Shown here in pieces: positions 60,848 through 64,000 of a DNA stretch of 64,000 nt. Each line of letters starts with the position of its first letter. Within the stretch, counting starts at the first letter, position 1. Below the pieces are notes generated by a model. It saw only the letters and a list, made by a program, of their open reading frames with translations. It had not been told where the DNA came from and made no database searches. The DNA comes from Chloranthus sessilifolius (lineage: Eukaryota; Streptophyta; Magnoliopsida; Chloranthales; Chloranthaceae). Made by a program: the position numbers and the translations under genes. The stretch is taken from positions 129,638,791 to 129,702,790 of the forward strand of contig CM037585.1 in NCBI GenBank assembly GCA_021018995.1. Direction: 5' to 3'.

Positions 60848-61813
60848 TTTGAGATATGATGTTATGTTAAGGCCACGATGACGTTGTGGTAGGAAAGCGT
60901 GATCACTTTCATGGTGGTTTAGACTGCACCATTAAGAAATTACAATGGGGTTTAAGGTTTACACTAAATCATTTCAAATAAAGTAAGTGAACATACCTCC
61001 CTAGCTTTCGTCGTCCACTAAGGAAGAATATATACGTTTTCACCTCCCCTTCCTCTATCTCTCACTAACTGGAGTTGATGGAAATGAGGAAAAAGTGGAT
61101 GCTTTTGTGGGTTAAAGAAAGTCAAAGGAGGGATATCTTCGACTTTTTACTCTTCCCAGGGTCCACTCGGCTTAGAGTTGGTTGGTTTGGTGAAAGGTGA
61201 TGAAACTATAGGTCTCTGTGCAAAAGGCGAATCTGACAGAGTCGAATATGAAAATTTCCCTTATAATAATAATAAAATTTCTTTTAATGGTGTAAGAGGT
61301 CTACTACCATCTAGGGCAGTCAACGGGTCGAGTTCAGTCCGAGCTTGGCTCAACTCGACTTGATTTGGGTTTGGGCTTAAATAGGGCTATTATTTTTCAT
61401 GGCTGGATTCGAACCTAATTTCTAAGTTGAAAAAATAATTGGGCCGATCAAAACCCAAACATTGTTTGACCAAGCCCGACTAAATTAAGAGAAAAGATCG
61501 ATTAGACCAAATCCGGCCTAACCTGAACTTGCTTTGGGTCAGATTTGGGCTTAAAAAAAAGCCCAAGCCCAAAATATCGAGGCTGAGATCAACCTGAATT
61601 TCAAACCCGACCCGCTACGGATCTAATTTTTTGGGGCCAAAATAATCGGGTCTTGTAAAAAGCCGGCCCGGACAGCTTACTGCGGACCCGCTCGTATTCC
61701 TAGCCCTAAACCAACAACTTTCTCTTGATTCTAAAATCAGCGACATCACCACTTGGAGTGCCTCACTGTTTTTGTGTTTTTTGGAAAAGGAGTGCCTCAC
61801 TGTTGCTCCAGCC
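60848..61813. other. SWC6 upstream region with a GGGTCGGG-type MITE-like block
   Basis: About 61312-61710 is rich in CGGGTC, GGGCTTAA and CCCGACC words in both orientations, with TAGGGC at the left and GCCCTA at the right, suggesting an old hAT-like MITE, though no 8-bp duplication was found. A 16-base direct repeat GGAGTGCCTCACTGTT (61756 and 61788) lies close to the TATA box. No other gene is supported. Confidence 0.45.
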
Positions 61814-61824
61814 TATATATATAT
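61814..61824 (+). promoter_or_regulatory. SWC6: TATA box of SWC6
   Basis: TATATATATAT, 100 bases before the ATG at 61924; the predicted leader is about 70 bases and CT/T-rich. Confidence 0.6.
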
Positions 61825-61923
61825 CATTAATTTTTGGGTATAAGCTTTTTTTTCATTCATCTCTTCTAAACATAAAATTTTTTATTAATTTTTTGACTAC
61901 TCTAATTCAAACTCTTCTCAGCC

Positions 61924-62022
61924 ATGGATGATGATCTCTCCTTTCGCCGGGTTTCCAGTCGAACCCGCAAATTCGCTTCAAAAATGGTCGCCGCTCTCGC
62001 GAGCACTGATAATCGGACGCAG
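61924..62022 (+). CDS. SWC6: SWR1 complex subunit 6 (SWC6/SEF), exon 1
   Basis: ATG opens MDDDLSFRRVSSRTRKFASK followed by MVAALASTDNRTQ, 33 codons, ending in CAG before a GT donor (62023). This closely matches the N-terminus of plant SWC6/SEF (Arabidopsis SERRATED LEAVES AND EARLY FLOWERING; RRVSNRTRKVA, ALTSNDNRTQ). SWC6 is a HIT-zinc-finger subunit of the SWR1 remodeller, which places histone H2A.Z in nuclear chromatin and is needed for FLC expression and flowering control in Arabidopsis. The context GCCATGG is good. The frame is intact in the part seen. Confidence 0.9.
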
Positions 62023-62117
62023 GTTGTTCTCATTTACAGCAAAACTTTTTGATCATTATATGGTTTTCAATTTGTAGATTTATTTATTTATTTTATGTAA
62101 AAATGTTTTGGATTTAG

Positions 62118-62220
62118 AATGCCTTAGCTCGTCTGGAGGCTTTGGAAAACGACAATGCGGGAGCAGAAATTGTCGAGATCAACGACGACGATGATGCTTC
62201 CCTTGATGATGATGATCAAG
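62118..62220 (+). CDS. SWC6: SWC6 exon 2
   Basis: After a TTTAG acceptor the frame continues NALARLEALENDNAGAEIVE then INDDDDASLDDDDQ, matching AALARLEALENDN and the acidic stretch of plant SWC6. It ends in CAAG before GTTCATTTT, leaving one base of a split codon (phase 1); the family continues with a glycine here. The two exons encode 67 residues of a protein of about 170. The C-terminal HIT zinc finger lies beyond the window, so whether the gene is intact cannot be judged. Confidence 0.88.
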
Positions 62221-62614
62221 GTTCATTTTGCTCTTCTTTATTTATTTATTTTTTAGTTTTATTTATTTATCGAATAATGGGGTGTGAAATTCATATTGAC
62301 AAATTGCGTTTTCGGTAATTTTTCGGTGGAGTGTCCTTTTGGAAAAAAATGGGGAGAATTTCAGGGATTAAAAATATATAGAAAATATATTTAATATTTT
62401 TTTAAAAACTAAAATATATACTAAATTACTAAGGTATTTAATATATATATATAAAAGAAAATTACCGAAATTTCGCTGAAAATTACAGAATTTTACCGAA
62501 ATTTACTGAAATTTTCCTTAGACCCCCTTTTTGGTGCATTTCGCCGAATTTCGGCGAAATTTGTCACTATAGTGTGAACTACATTTAAACACAAATATCT
62601 TACACCATTAAAGT

Positions 62615-62682
62615 ATGGTTGCAATATTACAACCCAAAGGCTCCAGGTTCAATCCTCGGTTACCCATTAAAAAAAACAAAAA
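62615..62682 (+). mobile_element. tRNA-derived SINE-like insertion
   Basis: ATCTTACACCATTAAAGT (62597-62614) is repeated as ATCTTACACCATGAAAGT (62683-62700), 17 of 18 identical: a target duplication of the size made by LINE machinery. Between them lie tRNA-like sequence with CCAAAGGCTCCAGGTTCAAT (a B-box-like GGTTCAATCC) and an A-rich tail ATTAAAAAAAACAAAAAA. The A-box end is missing, so it is probably 5' truncated. Confidence 0.6.
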
Positions 62683-62817
62683 ATCTTACACCATGAAAGT
62701 GTTATTTACTCTTATGCCGCGAGAAAAATAGTCCAAGTGGTAGTCCATCATTGGAACATGTATCAGCCAAATAATCATGGTTATAAAGGGATGTGCACCA
62801 TCGGCCTGGCGACCTTT

Positions 62818-62974
62818 AATATCGGCCATTGAAAAAAGAGAGGTTAATATTAGAGTGCAAAGTTCGGATGGTTCAAATGTCACATGATGGGGAATTGTAA
62901 TATCGGCCATTGAAAAAAAGAAAGAATGGTTAATATTAGAGTGCAAAGTTCAGATGGTTCAAATGTCCCATGGT
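62818..62974. repeat. 81-bp tandem duplication
   Basis: AATATCGGCCATTGAAAAAA starts at 62818 and again at 62899; the rest of each unit (GTTAATATTAGAGTGCAAAG, then ATGGTTCAAATG) is nearly identical. The Copia element inserted at the end of the second unit. Confidence 0.9.
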
Positions 62975-62976
62975 AC

Positions 62977-63231
62977 TGTTGAGAACACTGAGAAGAACCT
63001 ATAACACACAACCTTGAATGAAAAGTTCTATCTATTTTATTGATAACAAACTGCAGACTTATAAAGCCTTTTACAAAGGGATAAAGTCCAAATAACAGCC
63101 CACGTTTGCAACACCCTAAAACGTGGTAACAGACTAACAAAAACAACTAGTCCCTACAGAATAGGACTTATTAACAGACTGATTAACTAAAAGATCTGAA
63201 TAATAAACTGTTAACTCTAACAGTCTTATCA
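62977..63231 (-). repeat. 3' LTR of the Copia element
   Basis: A short 255-base LTR with TG...CA ends. The left flank GGTAC (62972-62976) would be the target duplication; its partner is outside the window. Confidence 0.8.
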
Positions 63232-63718
63232 TTCCCTCCCTTAAACTGTATGCAGAATGCATTCAGTTTATATTAGGAACTTCACACACGCCCAGCAAAC
63301 TACGAAGCTTCAAAAACACCTCCAACCTGAGCGGCTTCGTCATAATGTCAACTAGCTGGTCTTCAGTATTACAATGATTCAAATCAATCACACCATCTTT
63401 TACTAGGTCACGAAGAAAATGAAACCTGATGTCAATGTGCTTGCTTCTGCCGTGAAGAACAGGATTCTTGGAGAGTTTTATAGTTGAACTATTATCACAC
63501 AGAATTGTAGTGCATTTCTCCTGTACATAACCAAGCTTTTCTAAAACCCTTCTTAACCAAACACACTGACAAGTGCATGAGGCAGCAGCGATGCACTCTG
63601 CTTCAGTGGTGGATAGGCTAACCACAGGTTGTTTTTTGGATGATCATGACACTGCTCCAGAACTAAACATGAATACACTCCTCGAAGTACTCTTGCGATC
63701 ATCTACATCTCCAGCAAA
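62977..63718 (-). mobile_element. Copia LTR retrotransposon, 3' end, in SWC6 intron 2
   Basis: The 3' LTR spans 62977-63231 (255 bases, TGTTGAGA...CTTATCA), followed by the polypurine tract TTCCCTCCCTTAAAC (63232-63246, read as GTTTAAGGGAGGGAA on the minus strand). The minus-strand frame 63263-63625 is Copia RNase H: VSLSTTEAECIAAASC, ILCDNSSTIKLSKNPVLHGR, KHIDIRFHFLRDLV, DIMTKPL. A preceding DRKSTSRSVFMFSSGAVS segment is standard for Copia. The element is interrupted at about 63719 by a LINE and leaves the window; it is antisense to SWC6. Broken, a few interruptions in the part seen. Confidence 0.9.
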
Positions 63719-64000
63719 ATTTTTTTGATCAGTAAAAAACAATATATTGAAAGACAGCAAGGCGCTGAGAACCCAATACAAGAGAAAACTGATAAAACAG
63801 AAATAGAAAAAGGAGAACCCGCGCAAAACCGCGATAAACCCCTGACATCCACTCAGCCTGGATCCCACAGGGTAGAGGTTTGCCCACTGCCCCTCGCAGC
63901 TGCTCCTCCCCAAAAGCCCACGAGGTCCATGATGGATTTGACAATGAGACCCATAGGTCTGCTAGTATCCTCAAAAATTCTGGCGTTGCGCTCCAGCCAG
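63719..64000 (-). mobile_element. LINE 3' end inserted in the Copia element
   Basis: On the minus strand the sequence entering from the right edge reads WLERNARIFEDTSRPMGL followed by IVKSIMDLVGFWG, the familiar C-terminal end of plant L1-type ORF2, then a stop and an untranslated region ending TATATTGTTTTTTACTGATC plus an A run (63717-63726 as T). The body and 5' end lie outside the window. Confidence 0.82.

Larger units (their letters stand above)
62221..64000 (+). other. SWC6: SWC6 intron 2, enlarged by insertions
   Basis: No further exon resembling the family (a KKQ-rich segment, then the zinc finger) is seen before the right edge, so the intron exceeds 1.78 kb. It holds an AT-rich part with TTTCGGNGAAATTT words (about 62310-62570), a SINE-like insertion, an 81-bp tandem duplication, and a Copia element with a nested LINE. 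Arabidopsis introns here are short, so the size is due to insertions. Confidence 0.7.

Noticed and set aside
61725-61931. Plus-strand frame overlapping the SWC6 start
   Set aside because: It covers the promoter and leader in another frame, and the SWC6 frame is established by family identity.
62296-62575. Possible MITE in SWC6 intron 2 with TTGACAAATT and GTGACAAATT ends
   Set aside because: The arms match over only about ten bases and no target duplication could be found, so I kept it as intron sequence.

Overview
This window is nuclear DNA of a flowering plant with a large, retrotransposon-rich genome. Two host genes can be read. One is a single-exon Abraxas/FAM175-type gene on the minus strand (4099-5019). 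The other is the 5' end of a SWR1-complex subunit 6 gene (SWC6/SEF) on the plus strand (exons 61924-62022 and 62118-62220), which runs off the right edge. Almost everything else is transposable elements. The sequence does not fix the species; nothing in it points to grasses in particular.

Left part (1-22428). A Ty3-like element tail and LTR is interrupted by a 1,011-bp hAT element with a perfect 8-bp target duplication. The Abraxas gene follows, with several small inverted-repeat elements behind its promoter (5320-7657). Next come a very long Tekay-like LTR (8976-about 13987), a small hAT MITE, a foldback MITE, and a 5'-truncated LINE bounded by 12-bp target duplications (15377-17155) that carries an in-frame 276-bp tandem duplication. 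A Tat-like LTR (17629-21998) is split by a solo LTR of another family (19343-21793).

Middle (22429-59810). One old Athila-type Ty3 element, B, has been inflated to 37 kb by nested insertions. These are a non-autonomous Athila relative, C (28533-36140, TSD GATGG); LTR-like repeats of family D (26770-28300 and 37084-37936); a 113-bp hAT MITE (38335-38447); and a 15-kb Tekay/Del chromovirus, A (43332-58622, minus strand, TSD TCTAT). A itself contains a solo LTR of its own family (53147-55676, TSD TCTCA). The target duplications give a clear insertion order. All of these LTR elements are broken.

Right part (59811-64000). The sequence flanking B resumes (degenerate minus-strand coding sequence, then a 158-bp hairpin). 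SWC6 begins after a TATA box at 61814. Its second intron holds a tRNA-SINE-like insertion with 17/18-bp target duplications, an 81-bp tandem duplication, and a Copia element that is itself interrupted by a LINE 3' end.

Most notable observations: (1) arrays of short self-complementary motifs (GATCGATC, ATTAATCGAT, GCGATCGC, CAATTGATTG) sit just upstream of TATA boxes in unrelated LTRs and also in front of accessory ORFs inside elements A and B; (2) the chromovirus A carries an extra proline-rich ORF after its chromodomain, with its own TATA box; (3) one LTR of A contains a clean 203-bp inversion relative to its partner; (4) a coding-like block is conserved inside four LTRs of that family.
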